DNA of 64,000 nt from Histoplasma ohiense (lineage: Eukaryota; Ascomycota; Eurotiomycetes; Onygenales; Ajellomycetaceae), in NCBI GenBank assembly GCA_017607445.1, contig JAEVHH010000003.1, forward strand, positions 3,596,001 through 3,660,000, read 5' to 3'. The notes below the pieces were generated by a model. It saw nothing but the letters and a program-made list of their open reading frames with translations, did no database searches and was not told the origin of the DNA. How positions within the stretch are numbered: position 1 is the stretch's first letter; each line of letters starts with the position of its first letter. The position numbers and the translations under genes were made by a program. Shown in pieces: positions 35,097 through 46,201 of this stretch.

Positions 35097-35129
35097 GCCG
35101 GCCGTGGTTCATTCGAAAGTCGCAGAGGC

Positions 35130-35130
<1 letters not shown>

Positions 35131-35170
<40 letters not shown>

Positions 35171-35184
35171 GCTACTACTACTAC
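35131..35184. repeat. (TAC)n trinucleotide microsatellite
   Basis: About 18 TAC/CTA units with one GCT interruption, 35 bp past the RCF2 stop codon and so probably transcribed in its 3' UTR. Confidence 0.93.
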
Positions 35185-36181
35185 TTCACTTCCACTCTGT
35201 TTTTGTTTTACTGGTACTTTGTCGACGCTGGAGAAACAGTTGCTATCTGCGGGCGGGGAACCCATGATCCATCCGGGCTATAACGATTCACCGAATTTTT
35301 CGCCATATACACATCTCACACATATATCCACGCGTATACATACCCCATACCCGACCATAACCATTTCAAGCCATTCCCACCTTCTGCACCCCCGGTCTTG
35401 AAAAAGGGGCACCCGCGACTGCCTTCATGATCCAAGAATATGCACTTGACGAAGAGGCACGGCAATATAAAACGAAAAAAAAAACACCCGGCAAAACCAG
35501 AAAAAAACAAAGTTCATTCCAAAAAGGCCCATAACTCACAAAACCTGTTGCATGCATACAAAAAATCTCATCTCAGTTGAATAAAATTTGGGAGGTCTGT
35601 TATTTTTTTTTTCTTTTTTCTTGTTTCTTTTTCCCCCCCATGTTTAGTATCATCAACCCGCGACAACAGGTTTTTTCGCGTCTTGTATTTTTAGTTATCC
35701 TTCCTCCCACCACCTTTTTTCTTTGTCCTCCTGTTTATCCATTTTGAGCATTCTGCTAGATTACGACACCCTTTTCTCATCTCCACTTACTTACTGTCTT
35801 GTTATTTTTTTCCCCCGCTGGAGCACTGTCACGCGGGTGCATCTGTTATTGGGAATGGGCGTTTTTGCATTCTTCAATCTGTGTTACTTTTGTTTTTTCT
35901 TTCTTTCTTTTTGTCTACCTAGGTTTGCATCTCTGTTTTCTGTTACATATCATACATACCTGTGGAAATCGAACACACTCAGTACACTTCATTGATGGAA
36001 AGAAAAGATAGAATGAACGAATGAACAAATCAAATCTTCCAATTTCTACATGCCAATGGAAGAAACAATACATGAGAGATAGGTGAAAATATGTTTCTTC
36101 TATCTTTGGAAGAAAAGAAAGAAAGAAAGAAAAAAACAAGGCGTATATCTGATTGTGGAGGGGGTTTTATTGAGAAGGCTA

Positions 36182-36202
36182 CTGCTGCTGCTGCTGCTGC
36201 TG
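36182..36202. repeat. (CTG)n trinucleotide microsatellite
   Basis: About seven CTG units in noncoding DNA between RCF2 and the THEM6-like gene. Confidence 0.9.
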
Positions 36203-36623
36203 GTTGGCCGTCGTTGAGTACGGAGTAAGTATTTTTAATTTATTATTATTATTATTATTTTCTCTGTATGTGATCCTTTACATAGTTATCCATCTGGATA
36301 TATCTATCATATCTATCATATCTACTTATGTTCCTGTCTATCTACTAAGTTAGTACCTACCTACCTACCTACCTAATTAATTAATCAATTAATAAAAAAA
36401 CAAAATGCTAAGGAACTGGATGTATATATACATATACATATTTTACTCTTTTTTATTTTTTATTGATCTACTTTAATAATCTATTTATCTATCTATCCTA
36501 TCCATGTCTCTATCTATCTAATGCTTCTCTCTTTCCTTCTTTCTTTGCAGACACGGGGGGGGATTTCAACCTTTTTATTAAGGGGCGAGAGCGCGGCAAA
36601 GACAAACTCGCTGTGGCCCTCGA

Positions 36624-36806
36624 GGGGGGTGGGGAATGGGGGCAAGGGGGAAGGGGGAAGGAAATGGGAAAGGAAAGGAAAGGAGAGCAAATGGTATTAT
36701 CTTGGGAAGAGGGAAAAAACACTCAGGGGAAAGAAAGGGAATGGATATGTGGTCGTTGGTGTGTAGGCAAAAACACACGGGGGGGGAAACGAGGGGAAAC
36801 GAGGGG
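36624..36806 (+). other. Two potential G-quadruplex-forming segments
   Basis: Five G-tracts of 4-6 G separated by 1-3 nt lie at 36624-36657. A second group at 36779-36806 has tracts of 8, 4 and 4 G. Both are on the plus strand in noncoding DNA, about 0.3-0.45 kb beyond the stop of the minus-strand THEM6-like gene. Folding is predicted from tract spacing only. Confidence 0.6.
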
Positions 36807-37087
36807 AAAGCGACCGACCGAACGAGTAAACGAGTTGTACAGTACAAGAAAGAATCCTGAAAGGGATGGAAGAAGAGAGAAAACTTGAACGCCAACCCGG
36901 AGAAGTGCGCTTTCCATGTCATGTATCCCATATCCCATCCAACAACAGCGCTTTTTTCTGAGTCCACCATGTGCCTCGGTCAATATGACCAGGACGAGGG
37001 AAATAACAAAGGGGGAAAGCAGAAGGAGAAAAGAAAAAAAAAAGAAGAAATGAAATGAAATGAAAAGACAAAGATAAACAGGGTAAT

Positions 37088-38448
37088 CTACAACTCCCCC
37101 TCCACCTCCCGCAGCAGCTTCGCATCCAGTCCAATAAATGCCCGCACGGTCTCCAGCCCCTGCACCCGCCGCTCCTCAATCCGCTCCCACGTCCACTCGT
37201 CCTGGTCCCATGACTGAGTCTTCTCCCTCTTCTCATTCTCCAACACAGCCTGGTCCATATCGCTCCTCTCCGTCAGCGCCAGAACTTCGCGCACGACAGG
37301 GTTGCCATCCAGCCCTTCGCTGGCATTGATGGCCTCCACGCTCGACGGCGTGCCGGACACGGGCGAGACCCCACCGCACGTCTTCTTCGGGCCATTGGAC
37401 GACGACGATGGCCGGGAGGGGGGCGCAGATGATGAAACCGTGGAGGCGGTGGAGGCGTTGGAGGCGTTGGAGGTGGAGGGCGAGGGACCTGCATCCGCCG
37501 GGGGGTCGGGAATCAGCCCGCTGGCGTTCAGCACCTTCGCCGGCTTGAGGGTCAACCGGCCCTTCTTGATGACGTATTGGCTGATGCCGACGGCGAGGAC
37601 GGTCCTGCGCTGCCCCCTGCGCCGTGCGGGGCGGAGGAAGTAGGTGACCACGTACAGCCATTTCTCGTCCCAGCCGGCGATGCGGCTCTGCATCTCGTAG
37701 CGCTCGTAGGGCGGGATCTCTTTCTTGAAGCTGCAGTACACGGACCCGAGGAAGACGGCGATCTTGCCTGGGTATTTCTTTTTGAGGGGTTTACCGGTGT
37801 TGCCGTTGCTGGGGGTGGTGTCTTCGAGCACTTTGTCTAGTTCCCGTCGGCAGATTTCCAGTCCCGGCGTGCATATGTCTGTCACCAGCGCTGTGCGAGA
37901 GATGTCCAGGTCGGAGAAGTAGGTGCTGTTGGATTTATGGAGGTTGTAGTCTATCTCCATGAGGGACGTGTGGCTCATGACGCTCACGGGGGTGAATAGG
38001 GGGTGAGCCCCGCTATTCCCTGCTCTCTTCGTGAATCTCTCCTTGAGCTTTGGATGGGTGTGGCGGCGGAAATTGAGATTCTTGAAGAGGTAGTAGAAAA
38101 TGCGGACCTAGAAGTCGATTTTTATGGTTAGAATTTGGTATATCATTGTGTGAAATGGCTGTCCTGGAGCATGGCTTTGACAATGCAAAAGATTTGGTCA
38201 TCATGAGATCATGAAACCGCACAATCCTGGCTGAAATAAGGGACACCAGGGATACAAATGCTTTGATTACACAGTAACAGCTCAGACCATGAAAGAGAAT
38301 ATACACATACATGCCATGCGAGAGGCAGAGACTTGATATTAATAAGAAGAAGGAGTATGACAAAGTTTCTCCATGATGAAAGCTGTCGCAGCCATTTGAG
38401 GATGATATTTGACTGTAAAACAGCATGGACGGCTGAAAGAGCAGCCAT
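37088..38448 (-). CDS. THEM6-like (hot-dog thioesterase superfamily) membrane protein
   Basis: Two exons on the minus strand: 38448-38311 and 38107-37088 (385 aa, phase 0 join, intron 203 nt). The N-terminus has one membrane segment (NFVILLLLINIKSLPLAWH) that continues across the splice into VRIFYYLFKNL. The hot-dog-like region follows: SVMSHTSLMEIDYNLHKSNS, TYFSDLDISRT, KIAVFLGSVYCSFKKEIPPY and SRIAGWDEKWLYVVTYFL. This matches the THEM6/UPF0670 group found widely in filamentous fungi. The C-terminal third has a Ser/Thr/Pro-rich insertion and a terminal helix. The catalytic activity of this subgroup is not established; 'thioesterase-like' is a fold statement. Confidence 0.8.
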
Positions 38449-40388
38449 GTCAACTTCTATCTTCCAGACTAAGGAGATATATTCTATCCATCGCCTATTA
38501 GCTCATGCTCTCTCATGCTTATTGTTGTTTGTATCTTGACATACCTATCTGAGGTGCTGGCGCTCTATATTTTTCATCTGACCGAACCAAGAAGTGAAAA
38601 CCAGATGATATTTATTCAAACCAAATCAAACCAAATACAAGCAATGAAACAAATGACTTCCCAAATACTACAAAATGGGCATGTGGATTTCCAGATATCA
38701 GTTTTTGCAAAGGGTAGAGGCAAGTGCAGGAGGTGATATCTGTTTTTTGATAATAGGGAGCTCCAGAAGGGGAGAAGAGCTGTGAGAAGAAGACAAAAGA
38801 GAAATCACAAAGCAAGAAGCAAAAAGAAAAACAGCAGAAGTTCAAGGGCCGCTGTCTGGGAACAAAGAGGAGATGAAGCTGGATATAACACACAGATATA
38901 GTTAACTAGTGGATATACTAAGTATATAACACCCCCGTTGTTGAGGCTGACAGCAACCGTTGATGGCATGTGACTTCAACCGAGGCATACAGCGACATGA
39001 TTGGCTACCTAGGTACGTTCAGCTGGTCCCACGTGGTATGATGCAATCTATACACATGTGATTATGACTGGTAAGGTAAAGTTGTTTCTTCTTTCCCAGC
39101 ACGATGTCGGTTGTTCAGCTTAGCTTCCTGCCAACCACCTTGGCATCTTGCTGACTGCTTGGAGCAAAAAGACGTGCAGGGATGAAAAGGGCCCTAAAAA
39201 GCAAGGTGAAGAAAAAAGAGTGAGAGAAACGACGAGGGAGCGAAGAAAGCATATCAAAGATCAAAGCTTGGAATGATGACACTGAAAATGCATACATGGG
39301 AGCGCTCTACAGGAGCCAAAAGGTACCCATTGTCATCGTGGAAGAGCAAAACACAATATAAGTGGAAGAAAGGGATTGGACTCCCGGCAGTGAGATAACC
39401 GGGATAGATGTTATAAATTAAATCAGCACTGCGGTTGTCTTGCCGGAACTTTGGATATATGCGTACTATTTATTATCTTGCCCCTCGCGGGATATTTCAA
39501 TATGTAGTTGTCGTGAGAGGAGGAGGTATATCTCAGGGAAAATTTCCAGCAAAACGTACGTACGCAGTAGTTATCCTAGTAAGTAGTTAGTATTGTTACG
39601 AAGAAGACCAAGAATAAAACTCCTACTAAGTCTCCGATACATTTCTCACTCTCGACTGTTTTTCTATCCGTTTCACTCTTTGGATATGGGTTTGGTGGCT
39701 GTGGATGGGTATAAGTTCAGCTCACTTGCTGCAAAACTACTAGTACTACTACACATTGCCAATAAAAGAGTACAATACATGTACACTGTAGTACATCACT
39801 GATGGCTGAGGCAGCCAGCGCTCATAACCGTGGATACAATACAACCCCCTTGGAATAATCTTGTACACTCCATTTTACTGGCTCGGAGGAGCCGCCGACT
39901 TGAAGCCTGCGGGCGCCTATGTAGGAAGGAGATATCGATCGGAAGGAGATGCAGGAGCGAGCGCGACGAAAATAGCCATTGGTACGACATCCGAGAGGAG
40001 TGGATAATTTGAGCAATTCTTCAAACTACCCAAGAGAATTGTTATTGTTATTGCTGTGCTGTCTGGTGTCTGCCTTTGGGAAGCTTCAGCCCTAAACACG
40101 GGAAACATCAGTATCAACAACCAGGATAGGATTAGAGAGAGTCGGGGCCACGGGCAGGAGGGACAAAAAGAGACCAACCCTGGAAATAAATGCTGAATGC
40201 TGAATGCTGACCGACCGACCTGCGCTATGATCTGACTGCCAACAGTCACCACCTCCCGCTGCAGCTTGTTGCGATCCTGTATTTCTCCTGTGCGAATGCG
40301 GCGCCTCCATCCCTAGTGTATTTCATTTCTCTGCGAGTAATCTGCATCCATTCGTCCATTCGTCTTCTTCGTCCATCCACGGAGGACA

Positions 40389-40397
40389 TACGGAGTA
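40389..40397 (+). promoter_or_regulatory. TACGGAGTA repeated motif, copy 1
   Basis: Perfect 9-mer, followed 7 bp later by a TACGGAGCA variant. Other perfect copies occur at 40716-40724, 41091-41099 (as TACTCCGTA) and 36219-36227. Function unknown; enrichment upstream of the Uds1-domain gene is the reason for listing it. Confidence 0.45.
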
Positions 40398-40715
40398 CAT
40401 AGTACGGAGCACATCATCTGGCCTATCTTCGGGCCCTGATCGCCGCAGTTCACCCCAGCACGACGCCCCTTTTCGTGCCTAGGCGCCACGCCATTTCTCC
40501 CACAGTCCCACAGTCATGTACGCTGCGTAGATTAGCTTCCAGCGGCGCCAGCTAACGCCCAAAGGCTGCCCGGGTCCATTCGCAGCCAGCCAGTGACCGT
40601 CCTTGGCCAAGCCATTTCCCCTGGCGTGGCCTCGAGAACTCGCTGCGACCGTCATCCGTCGCCGGCCAATGGCTGGGATGGGATATTCACCGCGGCAGGG
40701 AATCAGGATAGTGGA

Positions 40716-40724
40716 TACGGAGTA
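40716..40724 (+). promoter_or_regulatory. TACGGAGTA repeated motif, copy 2
   Basis: Perfect copy about 390 bp upstream of the Uds1-domain start codon. Confidence 0.45.
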
Positions 40725-41090
40725 GTTGGTATTCGATTACTACTACAGCGTCGTTGTGCCGTCGAACAATCCCAATCCCTTACTTACCAGCAGCATACAT
40801 ATAGTCCTGTGCTCTCCTTTTTCCTGCTGCCAAACAGGCGTGACTGGGAACATCCGCTCTTTTGTTTTTCCTTGCGCTGGCTCAAGCTCTCTCCTGCTGC
40901 TGTTCCTGAAACATTATTGAACCCCTTCGTCCCCAGCATCCGCTGCAATACGTCGTCTCCCGGGTGATTGTCGCCAATAGATCTCCGCCCGTTCCATGTC
41001 GCTTCTGTTTCGGGCTTCGAGGGACGCCATCAACCCCCCTTAACTGGTCAATTATCCGCAAAGGAGGCATTGGCTCCCTGGGCACCTCTG

Positions 41091-41099
41091 TACTCCGTA
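41091..41099 (-). promoter_or_regulatory. TACGGAGTA repeated motif, copy 3 (reverse)
   Basis: Present as TACTCCGTA on the plus strand, only 14 bp before the Uds1-domain ATG at 41113, so it lies in the 5' UTR or at the transcription start. Confidence 0.45.
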
Positions 41100-41112
41100 C
41101 TTACAGCGTACT

Positions 41113-44100
41113 ATGTCTGTCCGTCCGCCTCCACTGGGCGCCTCCATCCACAGTCACGCCAACCACATCTCGCCGTTGTCGTCGTCGTCGCCCGCTTCCT
41201 CTGGTTCGACGTTGTTTCAACCGCGCCAGAGAGCTGCTGCTCCTCCTCCTCCTCCTCCTCCTCCTCCTCAGACCGTTGCTGTGAACGGCGGCCAAGCCTT
41301 TGTCCCCGTTGCTTCCCCTGTCCGTAGGAAGCCTCTCCCCACCTCGGCTTCCTCCTTGGACGCGAAGCTGTTTCCCGCCATCAACAGCAATAGCCTCAAT
41401 AATAGCAGTCCACCAGCTTCGTCGTTGTCCTTTTCTTCAACTGGGTCTTCGTTTGCTTCTGCTTATTCTGCGGCTTCTTCTGCTGCTTCCTCTGCTGCTT
41501 CCTCTGCTGCTTCTTCTTTTTCTGGCTTTGTGATTAGAGACCTTGATCGGTACGTTGAGCTCTCATTTTTTAATTAATTATTATTATTATTTTTTTTTTC
41601 TTTGGGGGGGGGGGGGTTAATCTATATTTTCTACAGTCCATCGTCTCCCTCATTGGTCTTTGTTCCGACAATCTTATTTTAAATTCTAGCAATACTCCAG
41701 AGCTAATCTCCTTGTCTCTTCCTCCCAACCTATAGATTCCCTCACAGCCAACCTTCTATCTTCTCCTCCCCCAAAGAAATCAACCAACAAAGAGACTTCT
41801 ACTTCAACCCGGCGAATGGAAAATATCTGGAACAATCCGTTCACTCCCGCTTGGTCAGCGAGCCCCTGATCCCCCTCGCGTCTCCTACCCTTCCCCGGGA
41901 CTCCAAGAAAGCCACGGATCGCAAAAGATCTGTCACCATGGCTTTACACCCTCAAGCAAACAAACCCCCACCTCTTCAGGTCGATGCAGGAAAAACAATG
42001 CCCAGTTCAACCGAATATAAGCGCCTGCCAAAAACCCCAGGGAATAAAATCACTTCTTTTTTCGGCTGGAAATCAGCGTCTTCTCCTGGCGCGGAATCGA
42101 GCAGCACCGAGATCTCGGACTCTGGCCCTTCAAACCTTCCATCCCCGACCAATGGCTCGATCCTCCCTGCTTCCTTCTCGTCACGATATCCTTCTCGAGA
42201 CTCGTACGGTGCTCCTGCCCCTCGAACGCTCGAACGATCGATTTCCATTGCCGAGCAGGAAATGAGCGCGAAGGTGAAAGAGATGGAATATGAGCTCCGT
42301 GGGATCAGTTCAGAGTTGGCTGGCTCCATCAAGCGTGAAATGGAATTGGAAGATTTGGTGGAGAGATTACAGCTGGAAGCTACCGTGGGGCCGGAACCAA
42401 ACCGGCGGACTAGCGATTACTTCTCTGACTCGGGAACAAGCTCTGTGAAGTATCCGTCTAGTGACGCGGGCGGAAACAGAGCGGAGGAGGTCGAGAGAAT
42501 GAAGCGAAACTTGGAACAGGAACGTGCGCAGTTGAAGGTTGAGTTATCCCAAAGGTGGCAGGAAGAGCGATCTCGCCGGGTCGCCTTTGAGTCTCATGTG
42601 CGGATACTGGAGGCACAAGTAGAGCAGGTATGATATCGTTGAATATACACACACCCAGAGTTCACTCTCCAACTGCATTTTTCTGTTTGACTGACGCCTG
42701 ATTTTCAGCTGCGTCGTGAAAGAGTGGATGCCTCAAATATAAGCTCGAAAACAAAGGAATTAGAGACCGCATTAGAAGATACCCGGCGGCGTTTGACGGA
42801 AGAACGACAACTGAAGGACAACTTCGAAGACCTATTAACGGCTATGAGAGTCGAACTGGAGCAGCTTCGAAATGAACGTGACCAACTCCGAGACGAAACT
42901 GTTCCGCAGCTTCAAACCAAATTACAGCATGATTTACAAGGATTGCGCAACGACAATATCACGTTGAGTCAAGCGAGGAAAATACAGTTAGATATGCAAC
43001 AACAACAAGCTCGTATAAACTCCATTGCCGAAGAGGATGTAGTGTCGATGGGCAGAGGTGGTCTGTCGAGATCAAATTCGCTGGCGCGAGGGCCAGCGAG
43101 ACCAAGCGGTCTAGGGGGCTCGGGATCTGTCTCAAAACCGGGCTCTCGACCGGCTTCGATTATTGGCAAGGATCGTGAATTTAAAGAATCATTAGTCGAT
43201 CGGATGAAGGACGTAGAAATGCAACGTGATGCCCTCCATCGAACTGTCAAGAGCCTCCTCGAGCATCAGAACTTGCAAGCTCGGGAAAACGCGAAGCGGA
43301 TCCGCATGCTGGAGATTGAGCTCGACCGTGCCCGACAATCAAGTTCTCCACGAAAACTAGGCTACGAACGGGATGTTAAAAACTTACGAGAGGAAATTAA
43401 CCTTCTCAGACGCCGCACCGACGAGCTGTTGGAGCAAAAATGGCAATGCGAGAAAGGATTGGCTGGTTTGAAAATGGACTTGGACCGTGCGGAGCAGGAG
43501 ACTGGTTCCCTCCGTGCACTCCTGCAGGAACATGACATCCTAGTCCCAGCTACAGCTAAAAATGACTTGGCAGATTTTAATGCATCCAGCTCTTCACTTG
43601 AAGACGCCTTCACGCAGCTTCAAGCCGATAGCGCTTATGTCCAAGACCCCAACAACGCTCTCGGGCTGCAAGTTCGCCAGCAATTAGCCGCAAACAATTC
43701 GCTGAAACATCGCCTTTCAGAGGCAATTGGCAAGGGCGAACGAGAACAGAACGACTCAGCTACCAGAATCAACGAATTACAAACTCGCCTCAAGTTCCTC
43801 GAAGATGCCCTAATGGCCGCACAGCAGATATCCGAAGAGGAAATTGCCAAGCACGAGCGCGAAATCCAGGCGCTGAAAGAAAACCACAACGCCCAGCTCA
43901 TGCGGGCGAAGAATGGCAGCAGAAGCCCTGCTATGCTCTCCCCGAGAATACCTAACTCACCTTTCTCCGGATCCCGGTCTCCGCGACTCGGTCTAACGAC
44001 AAGTGGAGAAGGAATCTCCCTCAGTCAGGTTACCAAGATGGAAGCTGTCGAAGCCCGTGTCCAGGAGCTTGAGAAGGCCCTGCGCGAAGCAGATCGAGAG

Positions 44101-44330
44101 ATGGAGACTGTAGTCGGTCGTATGAATATGGCACAGATTGAGGTTGCTGAGCTGCAATCTGATAGGTATGCTTTTTCTTTTTTTTCGACCCACTTTCCCC
44201 CAACTACATGCTAACGATTTCGCCCCCCACCTTTACAATAAACAGAGACGAAGCAATCCGCCAGACCCGCAAGCTGCAGGCACATATCCAAGCTGAGCGT
44301 GAAAAATACCAGAATGGATCTTCTCAGTAA
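41113..44330 (+). CDS. Uds1 (up-regulated during septation) domain coiled-coil protein
   Basis: Four exons: 41113-41549, 41736-42627, 42709-44165 and 44246-44330 (956 aa, phases agree). Residues 1-145 are low complexity: a polyproline run from (CTC)n at about 41240-41268 and a repeated Ser/Ala block from TCTGCTGCT units. The Uds1-like region begins near residue 314 (RTLERSISIAEQEMSAKVKE, then GISSELAGSIKREMELEDLV). About 500 residues of coiled coil follow, ending with VQELEKALREADREM. In fission yeast the family name comes from septation-linked expression. A role in cell polarity or septation is inference; no enzymatic domain is present. Confidence 0.82.
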
Positions 44331-45564
44331 AGGGAGACCACGAGAAATAAAGCCAGGAACGAAAAACGGCCCATTCAATCTCTCAGACGACAATTCCCAC
44401 ATGTACGCGATGGTACATACGCAAATACATATGTTATATTAATCACCTCAACCTAACCCCACCCACCCGCAACCTACCAACCGAGAAAGAGAAGACGTTA
44501 TACATATCAGCATATGGCATACGCATACACGTACACATATACCTACGCTTGCACTTTCACAGCTTTACAACCCTTAGTTTTTACTTTTCCTTTTTAATTT
44601 CTCCCTCTGTTTCGATTATCATCAAAACTCCTTCCTCACGAGGTACCTGCCGTTTGTTTTCTCCTCAATTCCAGTTACAGCCCTTTTATTCTTGCTTGCA
44701 TTAGCCCAGGCGTCTTGCTTCTTTTTCTATGTTTTATTTACACTTTATATGTATTTATTCGTCATTGGCGCGAAAATATATATGGGTTCTCTTTTCTGGC
44801 TTCAGCAAGCAATACCGTCTACGCGTCGCTTACTTATACCCTTTGCTTTTTTTGCTGGCTCGAAGGGATGTCTGTTTGGTTGTTGTTGTTTGACATTTCT
44901 GTCATTTCTGACGAACATTTGTAACTCTTCTAGCTTTTTTTTTTTTCCCTGCTAATCTTCTGTTGTTTTTGTGACGAATTTAGGAGATTCCCCGCATACT
45001 TTTAGGTTTCAATTGGCGGCTGAATTCTTTTGCTTTTCTTTTCTCCATTTATGATTCTACTTTGCATATTTGGCGGAGAGGCATATTTGGGTTTAGTGGC
45101 CTTTTTTTTCTATTCTTTTGATTCCCCCCTTTCTCTCATGTTGTCTGGCCTTAATAACCGTGTCGAGGATTTGTTGTACTACTATGTATGTGTATATGTA
45201 TATGTATAATTATTATATATAAATATTATTTCGCCTTTGGAAGAAGGCGGACTATGGTCTTTTCCTCCCTCCGTCTCCCTCTTCTTCCTAGGTGGTGTAA
45301 TATTCTGACTGATTGATGATACAAGTCATTCATCTTTCTTTCTGAGTTTTTATCGCTCTTTCTATTATCTATCTCCATTTCATTCACTTTTGGGGGCGTT
45401 GTCCTTTTTTTTTCCCCTCCCCCTCTTCCCCCCACTGTCCTCCTTTCCATTTTCCAATTATACACGTCTAAAATGTAGAGTTTGTTGAACTTAGTCAGAG
45501 TATGCAGGAGGGAGTTGTCTATGTTTTGTTCAGGGAGAGTCCCTCAGGGTCCTTCCTTTGTGAC

Positions 45565-45567
<3 letters not shown>

Positions 45568-45620
<53 letters not shown>
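45568..45620. repeat. (GA)n dinucleotide microsatellite
   Basis: About 26 GA units, about 140 bp beyond the 3' end of the tRNA-Ser gene. Confidence 0.95.
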
Positions 45621-45624
<4 letters not shown>

Positions 45625-45659
45625 AGAAAGTTGGGTTAAGAGTTTATATGAAACTTCTT

Positions 45660-45669
45660 TTATTTTATT

Positions 45670-45700
<31 letters not shown>
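45660..45700. repeat. (TTTA)n tetranucleotide microsatellite
   Basis: About ten TTTA/TTAT units, adjacent to the tRNA terminator side. Confidence 0.9.
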
Positions 45701-45757
45701 TGTATTCTCAATGAAAGAGGGAAAAAAAAAAAAAAAAAGGAAATAGAAATAGAAAGC

Positions 45758-45879
45758 CGACACCAGCAGGATTCGAACCTGCGCTCCCGAAGGAAATGCC
45801 TTAACCAGGAAAGGATAATATTCTGCGATTTGGGATTTAAAATAGCAGGGCATCGCGTTAACCACTCCGCCATAGTGCC
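45758..45879 (-). tRNA. tRNA-Ser (anticodon GCT) with a 41-nt intron
   Basis: Read on the minus strand, the acceptor strand GGCACTA pairs with the 3' TGGTGTC (with G-U pairs). The D stem is GCG/CGC, the anticodon stem ATGCC pairs with GGCAT, and the loop gives anticodon GCT at 45846-45844. The intron (45842-45802) starts one base after the anticodon, the standard nuclear position. A class II variable arm has a TCC/GGA stem with a TTCG loop. The T arm is GCAGG-TTCGAAT-CCTGC and supplies the B box. The discriminator is G, as usual for serine. A run of about 17 T follows 20 nt downstream (45738-45722), a Pol III terminator. It reads AGC and AGU codons. Confidence 0.95.
45802..45842 (-). other. 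Intron of tRNA-Ser(GCT)
   Basis: 41 nt, AT-rich, inserted between tRNA positions 37 and 38. It is removed by the tRNA splicing endonuclease. Confidence 0.88.
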
Positions 45880-46150
45880 TGGGGAATCGATGGCTGGAGC
45901 CGCTATCGCCCCGTTTTGCATACACAAACGGAGTACGGGGGAAAAGCGGCAAGATCGGATAGAATCATTTGTTTTTTGTCATGGCATGTTTTCCTTCTTC
46001 CTCTTCCTTTTGCTTTATTTCACGCCCTCTTTCTCACTCACTCACACACTCACCCTCACACTCACATTTTTAGGTTTGTTTTCACTTGAGAATAGTTCTG
46101 CTCTTCTGCTAATTTTCGGGGGCCGGGGGGGGAGGGTTTTGCCTCACCTT

Positions 46151-46159
46151 TTATCAGAT
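46151..46159 (-). promoter_or_regulatory. Sre1/SreA-type GATA site 1 upstream of the ferric reductase
   Basis: The plus strand reads TTATCAGAT followed by C, that is GATCTGATAA on the minus strand. This fits the (G/C)ATCWGATAA consensus known for the fungal iron-responsive repressors Sre1/SreA. It lies about 815 bp before the ATG. Confidence 0.6.
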
Positions 46160-46192
46160 CCGCCGTACCATTGGATCAAGCTTGCATTAAAG

Positions 46193-46201
46193 TTATCTGA
46201 T
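46193..46201 (-). promoter_or_regulatory. Sre1/SreA-type GATA site 2 upstream of the ferric reductase
   Basis: The plus strand reads TTATCTGAT followed by G, that is CATCAGATAA on the minus strand; same consensus. It is only 42 bp from site 1. Confidence 0.6.

Larger units (their letters stand above)
35097..37087. other. Two-kilobase convergent spacer dense in simple repeats and G-runs
   Basis: It lies between the stops of RCF2 and the THEM6-like gene. It holds (TAC)n at about 35131-35184, (CTG)n at 36182-36202, (TTA)n at 36241-36260 and (CCTA)n at 36357-36374, plus T-rich stretches and a run of G-tracts at 36552-36806. Long open frames here are low-complexity readings of polypurine sequence. 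No gene supported. Confidence 0.6.
38449..41112. other. Long divergent intergenic region (2.7 kb)
   Basis: It lies between the starts of the THEM6-like gene and the Uds1-domain gene. The right half (40.3-41.1 kb) is GC-richer and has three perfect copies of the 9-mer TACGGAGTA or its complement. Short open frames are present on both strands, but none could be joined into a phase-consistent gene. Treated as promoter plus long 5' leader sequence. Confidence 0.5.
44331..45757. other. Intergenic 3' of the Uds1-domain gene, T-rich with microsatellites
   Basis: 1.4 kb of T-rich sequence without a supported gene. A (GA)n tract lies at 45568-45620 and a (TTTA)n tract at about 45660-45700. The T-run of the tRNA terminator (an A-run on this strand) is at 45722-45738. 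Confidence 0.55.

Noticed and set aside
36463..36888. 141-codon Gly/Lys/Glu-rich plus-strand frame
   Set aside because: Produced by the polypurine G-tract segment; no codon bias or homology expected.
40205..40310. Possible coiled-coil exon on the minus strand (EIQDRNKLQREVVTVGSQII)
   Set aside because: Composition looks coding, but no ATG lies in frame after a stop and no downstream acceptor gives a consistent phase.
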